Assembly (NCBI RefSeq): GCF_009765705.1
Contig: NZ_LMUX01000009.1
Coordinates: 62,001 to 126,000 of the forward strand
Origin: Burkholderia sp. L27(2015)
GTDB taxonomy: Bacteria > Pseudomonadota > Gammaproteobacteria > Burkholderiales > Burkholderiaceae
Length of the DNA: 64,000 nt
Direction: 5' to 3'
The notes below the pieces were generated by a model. That model did not search any database. It saw only the letters and a program-made list of their open reading frames with translations, and was not told the DNA's origin. Below, in pieces: positions 27,199-37,235 of the stretch. A program made the translations under genes and the position numbers. Numbering within the stretch: the first letter of the stretch is position 1; each line of letters begins with the position of its first letter.

Positions 27199-27381
27199 TT
27201 AGCGCCTCCGAAAATATTCGCGCATGATCTGAATTAATTCTTCGGTTGTTATTTCACTCCGTACGACTCGTTCTTTTTGCTGTTGTTCGAAAGCGTCCGA
27301 GTCATAGCCTTCTAGCTGAAAAATGGCATCGGCCGTTTTAAAGGCATCTCGGAGTTTCTCCTTCTGGTGTGAGTCGTTCAT
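27199..27381 (-). CDS. orphan VbhA-like antitoxin
   Basis: 60-residue protein KLRDAFKTADAIFQLEGY...VVRSEITTEELIQIMREYF. The layout matches VbhA-type antitoxins, which dock on Fic toxins: an inhibitory helix ending in LEG, a variable linker, a V-x-G/S-E-(I/L)-(T/D) turn and a last helix. VbhA has S/T four residues before the inhibitory glutamate. Here that position is isoleucine (I-F-Q-L-E-G), so inhibition may be weakened. No Fic gene follows within 300 bp, and the window's only Fic protein (3099-4301) carries its own inhibitory motif. Identification rests on pattern, not alignment. Confidence 0.5.
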   Translation of the reverse strand: MNDSHQKEKLRDAFKTADAIFQLEGYDSDAFEQQQKERVVRSEITTEELIQIMREYFRRR

Positions 27382-27500
27382 ATTGAACTCGCGTGCAGCA
27401 TACAGATGCGAAGCTCTGAATTACGATCAATGTCGTCGAAGAATATAGGACTGTCGTCGTTTTTCGTTTTGGATGGTGATCGATGGTTTAGTCGCTTCGG

Positions 27501-27862
27501 CTATAGAGGTTTTTCGGCGTGGAGAATTGCTTGGACGTGTTTGTGACGAGCCATTTGTTCGTCGATTCTGTGTATGTTCCGTTGAACTGTATCGTATTCG
27601 GCTTTGATTTCATTTGGATCGATTTTTCGGCGATCGTCGCTGAGCGACCGTTTTAAACGAATTAAGACTGTCGCGGTTTCGTCGTAGTTCTAGTGTCGGC
27701 ATGTCTTCATGAACCGCGATCTCAGCGTCTCTCAGACGTTCTGCAAGGTGCCTCCGTTCGCGGCAGGCCTTTAGTCCCGCTGTGTCTTGTTCACTGATTG
27801 TGCCTATCGAGCGTAAGACGTTGCCGCTAGCGATATACAACCGTTCGGAAGTGTCTAGTGCA
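27501..27862 (-). pseudogene. frameshifted remnant of an unknown helical protein
   Basis: Two frames read as one broken protein on the minus strand. The first gives SEQDTAGLKACRERRHLAER then LRDAEIAVHEDMPTLEL. The second, shifted, gives DETATVLIRLKRSLSDDRRK then IDPNEIKAEYDTVQRNIHRI and DEQMARHKHVQAILHAEKPL, ending at 27501. Joining them near 27690 gives a continuous helical, charged C-terminus without internal stops. No start codon or family identification is possible. The 116-codon frame ending at 27610 is probably just the first half. Confidence 0.4.
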
Positions 27863-28045
27863 TCAATTTCCCAGCCATCTGCTGGTCGCCTCTTCGGCCG
27901 CTTTACGCTCCAAAAGCATTTCTTTGAAGTAGCGTGTGCTCGACGGCTGCTCAGCACCATGTATGGGAAATCCCTCGTCTTTCGGTGCGATGTGGCCGTA
28001 TCGCGGATCGGTAGCGCCGGTCGCTAGCCAGAACGCGTCAAAAAC
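27863..28045 (-). pseudogene. C-terminal fragment of an unknown protein
   Basis: A 60-codon frame opens directly after a stop at 28046-28048 and has no start codon. It reads VFDAFWLATGATDPRYGHIA, PKDEGFPIHGAEQPSSTRYF, KEMLLERKAAEEATSRWLGN and stops at 27863. The even, protein-like composition and helical end suggest the real C-terminus of a truncated gene. Not recognised. Confidence 0.4.
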
Positions 28046-28273
28046 TTACGACCCTTGAGATCAATACGCGTAGCGGTATATCGCAGAAAAGCGGTCGACC
28101 GTACACCACGGGGGAGGCTCAATGCATCTTGGAGCAGTCGACGGGCGGTGTTTCGAACGTCGTGGTCGGCGTGATCAACTTGCCGGAAGCCTTGGCCGGG
28201 GCATGCATCGCTGATGATGACAGAGCACTACGCTCGTGAGCGAAAGGGTGACAAAGTGGGATCGACGAAATAG
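28040..28273 (+). pseudogene. possible filamentous-phage ssDNA-binding protein remnant
   Basis: An uninitiated frame reads LEINTRSGISQKSGRPYTTG, then EAQCILEQSTGGVSNVVVGV and INLPEALAG. The R-S-G-x-S-x-K-[TS]-G-[KR]-P-Y element is the hallmark of inovirus gene-V-type single-stranded DNA-binding proteins. The frame stops at 28237-28239. Shifting by one base near 28195 gives a better end (TEHYARERKGDKVGSTK, stop 28271-28273), so a frameshift is likely. No start codon exists. Together with the following small membrane protein and strong terminator it could be a scrap of an inovirus prophage. Based on a short motif. Confidence 0.35.
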
Positions 28274-28397
28274 TGTGGGAAATAGGAGACTGAGATGATT
28301 TGCCCCTTAATGCCAAGCTGCTCTATGATGGTTGCGAGTGGGGCGGATCGGTTTTGGGATCCTTATTTGTGAACGTTTTTTATGTGAGGCGCCCAGC

Positions 28398-28748
28398 ATG
28401 GGATTTTTTGATGAAGCTGGAATTATTCTGTCGAGCCTGCCGACGTTCGTGGCGATGGTGGCGGTGTTCGCTGGCGGGTATATGTTGGCGGTTTTTGTGG
28501 CGGATTATTTCTACTGGCCGTTCTGGACCGCGGCTGCAATGCTGATGGTCTTGTTGATTGGCTGTCTTCTTGTCACGCAGGGATGGGATCTTCTGCATGA
28601 GTCGTTTGGTGACTCGTCGCGATACTTCGAGGACGTGCGGTATGGTGTGTCGTCAGAGCAGTTGTGGTTGGTACTTAAAGTTAAGCTGACAGCGGCCGTC
28701 GTGGGTATGGGCGCTGGAGTGTTCTTTAAGTCTAAGTTCAGCGATTGA
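28398..28748 (+). CDS. small membrane protein, possibly phage-derived
   Basis: 116-residue protein starting at ATG 28398, 8 nt after GTGAGG. Two or three hydrophobic segments are visible: IILSSLPTFVAMVAVFAGGYMLAVFV in two runs (residues 8-34), WTAAAMLMVLLIGCLLVTQG (45-64), and VKLTAAVVGMGAGVFF near the end. A short polar loop (HESFGDSSRYFEDVRYG) separates the last two. Not recognised. It is followed after 14 bp by a strong intrinsic terminator. Its place after a gene-V-like remnant suggests an inovirus origin, but no coat-protein signal sequence is apparent. Confidence 0.6.
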   Translation: MGFFDEAGIILSSLPTFVAMVAVFAGGYMLAVFVADYFYWPFWTAAAMLMVLLIGCLLVTQGWDLLHESFGDSSRYFEDVRYGVSSEQLWLVLKVKLTAAVVGMGAGVFFKSKFSD

Positions 28749-28762
28749 TGCTGGTGAGATAG

Positions 28763-28790
28763 CGCTCCAACCATGGTTGGAGCGTTTTTT
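28763..28790 (+). terminator. intrinsic terminator
   Basis: CGCTCCAACC (28763-28772), AT, GGTTGGAGCG (28775-28784), then TTTTTT: perfect 10-bp stem with a 2-nt gap and six Ts. It ends the small membrane-protein transcript. Confidence 0.85.
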
Positions 28791-28823
28791 GCGGAGCGGT
28801 GCTTGATTTCCGGAGCGCGGAGA

Positions 28824-28846
28824 CCTACGGATTAAGAGTCCGTAGG
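28824..28846 (-). repeat. hairpin resembling the tRNA-Lys(CTT) anticodon arm
   Basis: Perfect 8-bp stem CCTACGGA / TCCGTAGG with a 7-nt loop. On the minus strand the loop is CTCTTAA, the tRNA-Lys(CTT) anticodon loop, and ACGGACTCTTAATCCGT followed by AGGTC matches the usual bacterial anticodon arm and start of the variable loop. The flanks do not form D or T arms, so this is not a tRNA gene. It may be an attachment-site scar of an element that integrates in tRNA-Lys. Confidence 0.4.
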
Positions 28847-28891
28847 CCAAAAACGCAGAGACGGCATTCGTGAAATGTAGGCCGGCGAGCC

Positions 28892-28915
28892 TATCCGTTT
28901 CTTTGTGTGTGAGGC
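28892..28915 (+). repeat. IS left terminal inverted repeat
   Basis: Runs from TATCCG to TGTGTGTGAGGC. Pairs with 30214-30237 at 21 of 24 positions. Confidence 0.65.
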
Positions 28916-28943
28916 ATAAACTGGCAACGTAAGGAGGCCTGTT

Positions 28944-30202
28944 ATGCCACGCAAACAGAAGGAAGACGTGATGATCGAGCCGGGTCAGGGACTCAATCTG
29001 GACCCGGAATTGATCAAGCAGCTGGTGCCTGGAATGTTGGATCGCTCGACACTGGAGGTACAGCTGCGCGCGCTCAAGAAGGCGATATTCGAGCGCGCGC
29101 TGGGCGCCGAGATGAGTCATCACCTCGGCTACAACAAGGGCGAGGCCAAGCCGGCCGAGCTGGCCAATTACCGCAACGGCAGCAGCCGCAAGCGCGTCAC
29201 GACCGACGACGACACCGTCGAATTAGAAATCCCCAGAGATCGCGAAGGCACATTTGACCCGGTTTTGATCGCCAAGGGCGAGCGCCGGTTCAAGGGCTTT
29301 GACGACAAGATTATCGCCATGTATGCCCGTGGCATGACGGTGCGCGAGATTCAGGGTTTTCTATTGGAGATGTACGGCATCGAGGTGTCGCCAGATTTCA
29401 TCAGCACGGTCACCGATGCGGTGGTCGAGGAAGTGCGGGAGTGGCAGCAACGCCCGCTCGATGCCATGTATCCGGTGGTCTTTTTCGATGCGTTGCGTGT
29501 CAAGATTCGCGACGAAGGTACCGTGCGCAACAAGGCGATCTACCTGGCCTTGGGCATGCGCCGCGATGGCACACGGGATGTTCTGGGAATCTGGATCGAA
29601 CACAGCGAGGGCGCCAAGTTCTGGCTACGCGTGGTCAATGACCTCAAGATCCGTGGCGTGCAGGATATCCTGATCGCAGTTGTGGACGGACTCAAAGGCT
29701 TTCCAGAAGCGATCAATGCCGTGTTCCCGGAGACGACCGTGCAAACCTGTATCGTTCATCTGATCCGCAATTCGCTGGACTTTGCGAGCTGGAAGGACCG
29801 CAGGCAAGTTGCCGCAGCACTGAAGGAAGTCTATCGAGCGCCAACGGCTGAGGCTGCCGCACAAGCGCTGGAGGACTTCGATGCAGGTCCATGGGGCCGC
29901 AACACCCACCGATTGCAGCCCTGTGGCGCCGGGTCTGGGAACAGGTCATTCCGTTCTTCGCGTTTCACCCGGACGTGCGCAAGATTATGTACACGACAAA
30001 CGCGATTGAGTCGCTGCACATGCAGTTGCGCAAGGTCATCAAGGCACGCGGACACTTCCCAACCGACGAGGGGGCCCTCAAACTGATCTGGCTGGCATTG
30101 CGCAACATCATTGCCAAATGGACCGGCACCCGACATGATTGGAAAGGCGCCATGACCCAATTTGCATTGCTTTACCCGGAGCGTTTCACTATCGCGCTAT
30201 GA
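28944..30202 (+). pseudogene. IS256 (mutator-type) transposase, frameshifted
   Basis: The N-terminal frame (from ATG 28944, with AAGGAGG upstream) is a normal IS256 transposase: GLNLDPELIKQLVPGMLDRS, YRNGSSRKRV, GFDDKIIAMYARGMTVREIQ, then the catalytic aspartates in VVFFDALRVKIRD and VVDGLKGFPEAI. At about 29900, in GGCCGCAACACCC, one base is missing. The C-terminus continues in another frame from about 29891 (WRRVWEQVIPFFAFHPDVRK, TTNAIESLHMQLRK with the catalytic Glu, ...FTIAL), ending at 30202. The break separates the D-D from the E of the DDE triad, so the copy should be inactive unless frameshifting occurs. A sequencing error would have the same signature. Confidence 0.85.
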
Positions 30203-30213
30203 GATTCACAACC

Positions 30214-30237
30214 GCCTCACACACAGAGATTCGGATA
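30214..30237 (-). repeat. IS right terminal inverted repeat
   Basis: Reads GCCTCACACACAGAGATTCG then GATA on the plus strand. It is the partner of 28892-28915. Confidence 0.65.
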
Positions 30238-30282
30238 CGTCCAGGCCGGCCGCAGTAACTTTGTCTCACAGTCGCAAAACTG

Positions 30283-30311
30283 TGGCGCCAGTCGTACTTA
30301 CTCTGGCGCCA
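30283..30311. repeat. paired TGGCGCCA palindromes downstream of gyrB
   Basis: TGGCGCCAG (30283-30291) and CTGGCGCCA (30303-30311) form a 9-bp stem with an 11-nt loop, 18 bp beyond the gyrB stop. It may act as a gyrB terminator or 3'-end hairpin, though no T-run follows. Confidence 0.45.
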
Positions 30312-30328
30312 TACAACTGCACAAAACC

Positions 30329-32902
<2,574 letters not shown>

Positions 32903-34006
32903 TCAAATGCGCATGGGCATGACCACGTACTTGAAGTTGTCGTTTTCGGGTACGGTGATCAATGCGCTGGAGTTGGAGTCGCCCAAGCTGACTTGCAGGA
33001 ACTCGACCTTGAGGTTGGCGAGCACATCAAGCAGATAGGTGACGTTGAAGCCGATGTCGATCGAGTCGCCGTCGTAGGCAATTTCGAGCTCTTCCTGGGC
33101 TTCTTCCTGGTCGGCGTTAGTCGACAGGATCTTGAGCTGGCCCGGCTCGATCAGGCAACGCACGCCTTTGAACTTGTCCGACGTCAAAATGGCGGCGCGC
33201 TGCAGCGAACGCTGCAGTTCTTCACGCCCGATCATGAAGTGGTTTTTATAACCCTTCGGGATCACGCGCTGGAAATCGGGGAATTTGCCTTCGACCAGCT
33301 TCGACACGAGCTCGACCTGGCCGAAGGTGAATTTCACCTGCGTCGGCGCGATATCGATTTTCAACACATCGTCGAGGTCTTCGAGCAGGCGCTGCAATTC
33401 CAATATCGTCTTGCGCGGGATGATCACTTCCTGGCGCGCGAACGATGCGTCGGTTTCCATCGACGCGTAGGCGAGCCGGTGACCGTCGGTGGCAATCGCC
33501 ATCAACTGGTTGCCGTCGACCACCAGCAGCATGCCGTTCAGGTAATAGCGGATGTCCTGTTGCGCCATCGCGAAGTGGACCATGCCGAGCAACTGGCGGA
33601 AGGTCTTTTGCGGCACGCTTAGGCTCGCGCCGTAATCCTTGGCTTGCGCGACCGTCGGGAATTCCTCGGCGGACAGCGTTTGCAGCGCAAAACGGCTCTT
33701 GCCCGATTGCACGGTCAAGCGCTTGTCTGACAGCGTCAGGCTGACTTCGCCATTGGGCATCGCGCGCAGGATGTCGAGCAATTTGCGCGCAGCAACCGTA
33801 GTGGCAACTTGGTCGCTACCGACGCCGAAGCCGGCATGCGTCGTGATTTGCAGTTCAAGGTCGGTGGACAGGAATGAAACGTCCGCCCCCGTTTTGGTGA
33901 TCAGCAGGTTCGCGAGTATCGGCAACGTATGGCGGCGTTCGACGATGCCGCTGACTGTTTGCAGTGGCCGCAGAAGATTGTCTCGTTCGGTCTTGACCAA
34001 TTGCAT
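32903..34006 (-). CDS. dnaN: DNA polymerase III beta sliding clamp
   Basis: Ring-forming processivity clamp, 367 residues, standard length. It begins MQLVKTERDNLLRPLQTVSG and has the three repeated clamp domains: VERRHTLPILANLLI in the first, FRQLLGMVHFAMAQQDIRYYLNG in the second, RGREELQRS-like FMIGREELQRSLQRAAIL in the third. It ends in the conserved YVVMPMRI tail that forms part of the partner-binding pocket. It lies between dnaA (253 bp upstream) and gyrB (102 bp downstream), all leftward. Confidence 0.97.
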   Translation of the reverse strand: MQLVKTERDNLLRPLQTVSGIVERRHTLPILANLLITKTGADVSFLSTDLELQITTHAGFGVGSDQVATTVAARKLLDILRAMPNGEVSLTLSDKRLTVQSGKSRFALQTLSAEEFPTVAQAKDYGASLSVPQKTFRQLLGMVHFAMAQQDIRYYLNGMLLVVDGNQLMAIATDGHRLAYASMETDASFARQEVIIPRKTILELQRLLEDLDDVLKIDIAPTQVKFTFGQVELVSKLVEGKFPDFQRVIPKGYKNHFMIGREELQRSLQRAAILTSDKFKGVRCLIEPGQLKILSTNADQEEAQEELEIAYDGDSIDIGFNVTYLLDVLANLKVEFLQVSLGDSNSSALITVPENDNFKYVVMPMRI

Positions 34007-34259
34007 AGATTTCCTTCGAAAATTGAACGGCCCGACTGGTTTTTACCGGTTTTCAGGTCTGAATCGCTGGCTCGTTTGATCTGGCCCCGATTGCGCCCCG
34101 ATTTGCGCTGTTGCCGCTTCCTGTACGTCAAAGCGGTCGACAGAGCAAACCCATATTGTGCCTCAAAAACAGCTTATTCCCTAAAATCACGATGGGTTGA
34201 GCGCTGGGTCCACATAAGTCGGGCTTAACTTATGCTTACCCCTCGCGCCGACTATCCAC

Positions 34260-35765
34260 TTACCCCTTGAGCGTCTGCTCTAGCACGTGGAGTTCGTGAT
34301 TAAGCTGGGCATCCTTGGTGCGCTCGTCGGATATTTTGCGCACCGCATGGAGCACCGTGGTGTGATCGCGCCCGCCGAACAGTTCGCCGATTTCCGGCAG
34401 GCTTTTCTGCGTCAATTCCTTGGCCAGGTACATCGCGATCTGGCGCGGCCGCGCGATATTGGCGGGCCGCTTCTTCGAATACATATCTGCAACTTTGATG
34501 TTGTAGAAGTCCGCCGCAGTCTTCTGGATGTTTTCCACCGAAATCTGGCGGTTCTGCACCGTGAGCAAGTCTTTCAGCGCTTCCTTGGTCAGCTCGATGG
34601 TAATTTCGCGGCCATGGAATTTCGAATACGCGAGGATCTTGCGCAGCGCGCCTTCCAGCTCGCGCACGTTGGAGCGCAGGTGCTTTGCGACGAAGAACGA
34701 AACGTCCTCGGAAACCGACACGCCTTCGATCAGCGCCTTGCGCATCAAGATCGCCACGCGCATTTCCAGTTCGGGCGGCTCGATCGCCACCGTCAGGCCG
34801 GAGTCGAAGCGCGAGATCAGGCGGTCGTCGATGCCCGAGATTTCCTTCGGATAGGTATCGCTGGTGATGATCACCTGCGCCTTGTTCGCCACCAGTGCCT
34901 CGAAGGCGTAGAAGAATTCTTCCTGGGTGCGCGATTTGCCGGAGAAAAACTGAATATCGTCGATCAGCAGCAAGTCGAGCGAATGGTAGTAGCGCTTGAA
35001 CTCGTCGAACGCTTTTCGCTGATAGGCTTTGACCACGTCCGAGACGTATTGCTCGGCATGGATGTAGCGGATCCGCGCGCTGCCTTTTTCGTTCAGCAAT
35101 TGATTGCCGATCGCATGGATCAAGTGGGTCTTGCCCAGGCCCACGCCACCGTACAGGAATAGCGGGTTGTACGACACGCCGGGGTTGTCCGCGACCTGGA
35201 TCGCAGCGGCGCGCGCCAACTGGTTGGCTTTACCCGTTACGAAATTGTCGAAGGTCAGCACCGGGTTGAGCTTGGAGCGTTCGTAGGTGGTGCCGCTGTC
35301 GCTGCCTATGCGGTTTCCGGCGCCCGGGCGCCACGTACGTTGACCGGCGGCCGTTTCGTGCGCGTCGAGGCTGGGCAGGTCGACTTCGCCGGCGGCGTTA
35401 TCAGCCGACGTGCTCTGCGTGATCAGGGCGCTGCTGCCGCGTGAAACGGCGTCGCCATTTTCAGTCGGGCCCGAAGACGGTGCTTGAGCCGGCTTGCCTT
35501 GAGCACGGCCTTGACCGGCCTTTTGATCGAGCACGAAATGCACTTCGATCGGCGAGCTCCAAAAATCGCGAGCGAGGTCGGAAATGCGTCCGGAAAACTG
35601 GTTTTTCACCCAGTCGAGTTTGAAACGGTTAGGCGCGGCGATGCTGAGCGTCTTGGCGCCTTCGTCGAAGGCGACGGGCCCGAGCGGCTTGATCCACGTC
35701 TGGAATTGCTGCGGCGTGAGTTCGCGTTCGAGATGCGCGGAGCAGTGTGCCCAAAAATCGTTCAT
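34260..35765 (-). CDS. dnaA: chromosomal replication initiator DnaA
   Basis: Origin-binding AAA+ initiator, 501 residues. Domain I is [26 protein letters not shown] variable linker rich in Ala, Gly and Ser occupies about residues 85-170, longer than in E. coli. Domain III has the Walker [16 protein letters not shown], Walker [11 protein letters not shown] and [18 protein letters not shown]. Domain IV has the DNA-binding signature [15 protein letters not shown]. The gene is transcribed away from the gap containing a consensus DnaA box, which fits the usual autoregulated origin arrangement. Confidence 0.98.
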   Translation of the reverse strand: MNDFWAHCSAHLERELTPQQFQTWIKPLGPVAFDEGAKTLSIAAPNRFKLDWVKNQFSGRISDLARDFWSSPIEVHFVLDQKAGQGRAQGKPAQAPSSGPTENGDAVSRGSSALITQSTSADNAAGEVDLPSLDAHETAAGQRTWRPGAGNRIGSDSGTTYERSKLNPVLTFDNFVTGKANQLARAAAIQVADNPGVSYNPLFLYGGVGLGKTHLIHAIGNQLLNEKGSARIRYIHAEQYVSDVVKAYQRKAFDEFKRYYHSLDLLLIDDIQFFSGKSRTQEEFFYAFEALVANKAQVIITSDTYPKEISGIDDRLISRFDSGLTVAIEPPELEMRVAILMRKALIEGVSVSEDVSFFVAKHLRSNVRELEGALRKILAYSKFHGREITIELTKEALKDLLTVQNRQISVENIQKTAADFYNIKVADMYSKKRPANIARPRQIAMYLAKELTQKSLPEIGELFGGRDHTTVLHAVRKISDERTKDAQLNHELHVLEQTLKG

Positions 35766-35967
35766 GTATCCGTCTGAATTGATGCAATGCTCACCATCGG
35801 ATTTCGTGCGCGCTCTACTAATGCTGCGTTTGCCTTACGTGCTGCCGGAGCGTCACTTAAGGGTCACGTGCAGCGCGGCACGATAGAGCGCAACCCGCTC
35901 GCCGGCAAAGGTGCGCGGGGCGGCGAGTGCGGTGCTCAAGCGTGCAGCGCAGGCGTAAATCAGATGA

Positions 35968-35976
35968 TGTGGGTAA
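35968..35976 (-). promoter_or_regulatory. DnaA box, one mismatch
   Basis: TTACCCACA on the minus strand, 48 bp from the perfect box and in the opposite orientation. Confidence 0.5.
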
Positions 35977-36023
35977 TTTCGAATTGTCCATGATTTTACC
36001 GCCAAACTCACATCCCGGGCGAG

Positions 36024-36032
36024 TTATCCACA
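36024..36032 (+). promoter_or_regulatory. DnaA box
   Basis: TTATCCACA, an exact match to the consensus, within the dnaA-rpmH gap. Confidence 0.8.
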
Positions 36033-36131
36033 GGCTGCGATGCAGGATGCGCGCGCAGGCTTGCCGCTGCGGTTCGCGCCCAGTTTTGCATTCGATGTCC
36101 CGCAACGCGCGTAGTATCGGGCTCTAAATTC

Positions 36132-36160
36132 TTGACACTAAACGGAAAAACGGCTTAAAT
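36132..36160 (+). promoter_or_regulatory. rpmH promoter
   Basis: TTGACA (36132-36137), 17-bp spacer, TTAAAT (36155-36160). The resulting leader would be about 140 nt and include the 21-bp palindrome. Confidence 0.65.
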
Positions 36161-36263
36161 AGCGGGTTCCGCAAAACCGAATAGTGAACCCGTAGTCGTT
36201 GCACGATGCCCGCCGCGGTACTGCAAGGGCGCAACGGCCGGCTTAGTAAGCATTAATTAAGCG

Positions 36264-36284
36264 ATAACCAAGCAGCTTGGTTAT
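36264..36284. repeat. perfect 21-bp palindrome in the rpmH leader
   Basis: ATAACCAAGC-A-GCTTGGTTAT: ten paired bases around a single central A, ending 23 bp before the rpmH ATG. As DNA it is an ideal dimer-binding site. As RNA it could only form an imperfect hairpin because the loop is too short. Confidence 0.7.
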
Positions 36285-36307
36285 TGTTAACCGCGAGTGA
36301 GAGCAAC

Positions 36308-36442
36308 ATGAAACGTACATACCAACCGTCAGTAACGCGTCGCAAACGGACCCACGGTTTCCGGGTTCGCATGAAGACCGCCGGTGGCCGTAAAGTCATC
36401 AACGCGCGCCGTGCAAAAGGCCGCAAACGTCTGGCAGTCTGA
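36308..36442 (+). CDS. rpmH: 50S ribosomal protein L34
   Basis: 44-residue basic ribosomal protein starting [20 protein letters not shown] and ending KGRKRLAV, matching the family throughout and of exact family length. It heads the rpmH-rnpA-yidD-yidC cluster, 75 bp before rnpA. A purine-rich GTGAGAG precedes the ATG. Confidence 0.97.
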   Translation: MKRTYQPSVTRRKRTHGFRVRMKTAGGRKVINARRAKGRKRLAV

Positions 36443-36517
36443 GGCCGGCAGTGATCGCGCCTGCATCGCTCGTGCCTGTGCCCGTGCGATGCAAGTCGCG
36501 AGCGGCGTGAGCGTTCA

Positions 36518-36964
36518 ATGGAATTTACATTGATCGCGCGCGCAGCCAGCTTCCCGAAAGCCGCGAGGCTTTTGAAAACGGATGAGTTCTCATCCGTTTT
36601 TCGTTTGCGCCCGTGGGCGCGTACCGAGCATTTTGTCCTGTATGGGCGCGCAAGTGGCGCCCCTGCGCGGCTAGGGCTCGTGATCGGCAAGAAATTCGCA
36701 CCGCGCGCGGTTACCCGCAACCTGGTGCGCCGTTTGGCGCGTGAGGCGTTCCGGCGGCATCGTGCCGAGCTGCAAGGCTGGGATATTTTGATGCGCCTGC
36801 ATAAACGTTTCGACAAGAAAGCCTTACCCGGAGCCGCTTCGCCGGCTTTGAAGGCTATTTGTCAGGCGGAAATTGCGACACTCGTCACAAACGCGGTGCA
36901 TAATGCGTCGCGCCGGGCGGCAAACGCGACACCTCCAGTGACGCCGCCGGTCGAATCGGAATAA
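36518..36964 (+). CDS. rnpA: ribonuclease P protein component
   Basis: Protein cofactor of RNase P, which matures tRNA 5' ends. 148 residues. Family features: [17 protein letters not shown] at the start, [28 protein letters not shown] (the RNR signature with its basic helix) in the middle, and [10 protein letters not shown] later. The last 30 residues ([18 protein letters not shown]) are a non-conserved extension. The stop is 6 bp before yidD. Confidence 0.95.
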   Translation: MEFTLIARAASFPKAARLLKTDEFSSVFRLRPWARTEHFVLYGRASGAPARLGLVIGKKFAPRAVTRNLVRRLAREAFRRHRAELQGWDILMRLHKRFDKKALPGAASPALKAICQAEIATLVTNAVHNASRRAANATPPVTPPVESE

Positions 36965-36970
36965 TGCGGG

Positions 36971-37204
36971 ATGAAAACCCTGCTGCTAGCACTGCTGCGC
37001 TTTTATAAACTGGCGATCAGCCCGTTCCTTGGCGACCGGTGCCGTTTCTATCCTTCGTGTTCCGATTACGCACGCGAAGCGATCCAGCGTCATGGCCCTG
37101 CAGAGGGCACGTATCTCGCGATAAAGCGGGTATGCCGCTGCCATCCTTTTTCGGCTGGCGGGATAGACGCCGTCCCCGAACGATCTTTCAACTCCAAGCG
37201 CTGA
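36971..37204 (+). CDS. yidD: membrane protein insertion efficiency factor YidD
   Basis: 77-residue protein with [31 protein letters not shown] in the N-terminal half and [12 protein letters not shown] later, the conserved cysteine pattern of YidD. It assists membrane-protein insertion beside YidC and lies in its usual place between rnpA and yidC. Confidence 0.95.
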   Translation: MKTLLLALLRFYKLAISPFLGDRCRFYPSCSDYAREAIQRHGPAEGTYLAIKRVCRCHPFSAGGIDAVPERSFNSKR

Positions 37205-37235
37205 AGCGCTGCCCTCCCAGATATCGAGACGCCGC

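Larger units (their letters stand above)
28892..30237 (+). mobile_element. IS256-family insertion sequence (damaged)
   Basis: About 1.35 kb, bounded by imperfect terminal repeats: left 28892-28915 beginning TATCCGTTTC, right 30214-30237 reading TATCCGAATC on the minus strand. They match at 21 of 24 positions. It contains one transposase gene broken by a frameshift. No 8-9 bp target duplication is evident with these ends, so the true tips may lie a few bases outside, or flanks have changed. It sits between the island remnants and the gyrB 3' end. Confidence 0.75.
35766..36307. other. dnaA-rpmH intergenic region, probable oriC
   Basis: 542 bp between the divergent dnaA and rpmH genes, with no gene inside. 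It holds a perfect DnaA box at 36024-36032, a one-mismatch box on the minus strand at 35968-35976 (TTACCCACA), the rpmH promoter and a 21-bp palindrome. Only two boxes are clear to the eye, fewer than in E. coli oriC. The gene order is the main reason for the origin call. GC skew of the whole chromosome would decide it. Confidence 0.7.

Noticed and set aside
28824-28846. A complete tRNA-Lys gene
   Set aside because: Only an anticodon arm is present. Acceptor, D and T arms cannot be formed from the flanks.
34252-34260. DnaA box between dnaA and dnaN (CTATCCACT)
   Set aside because: Two mismatches and overlaps the dnaA stop codon.
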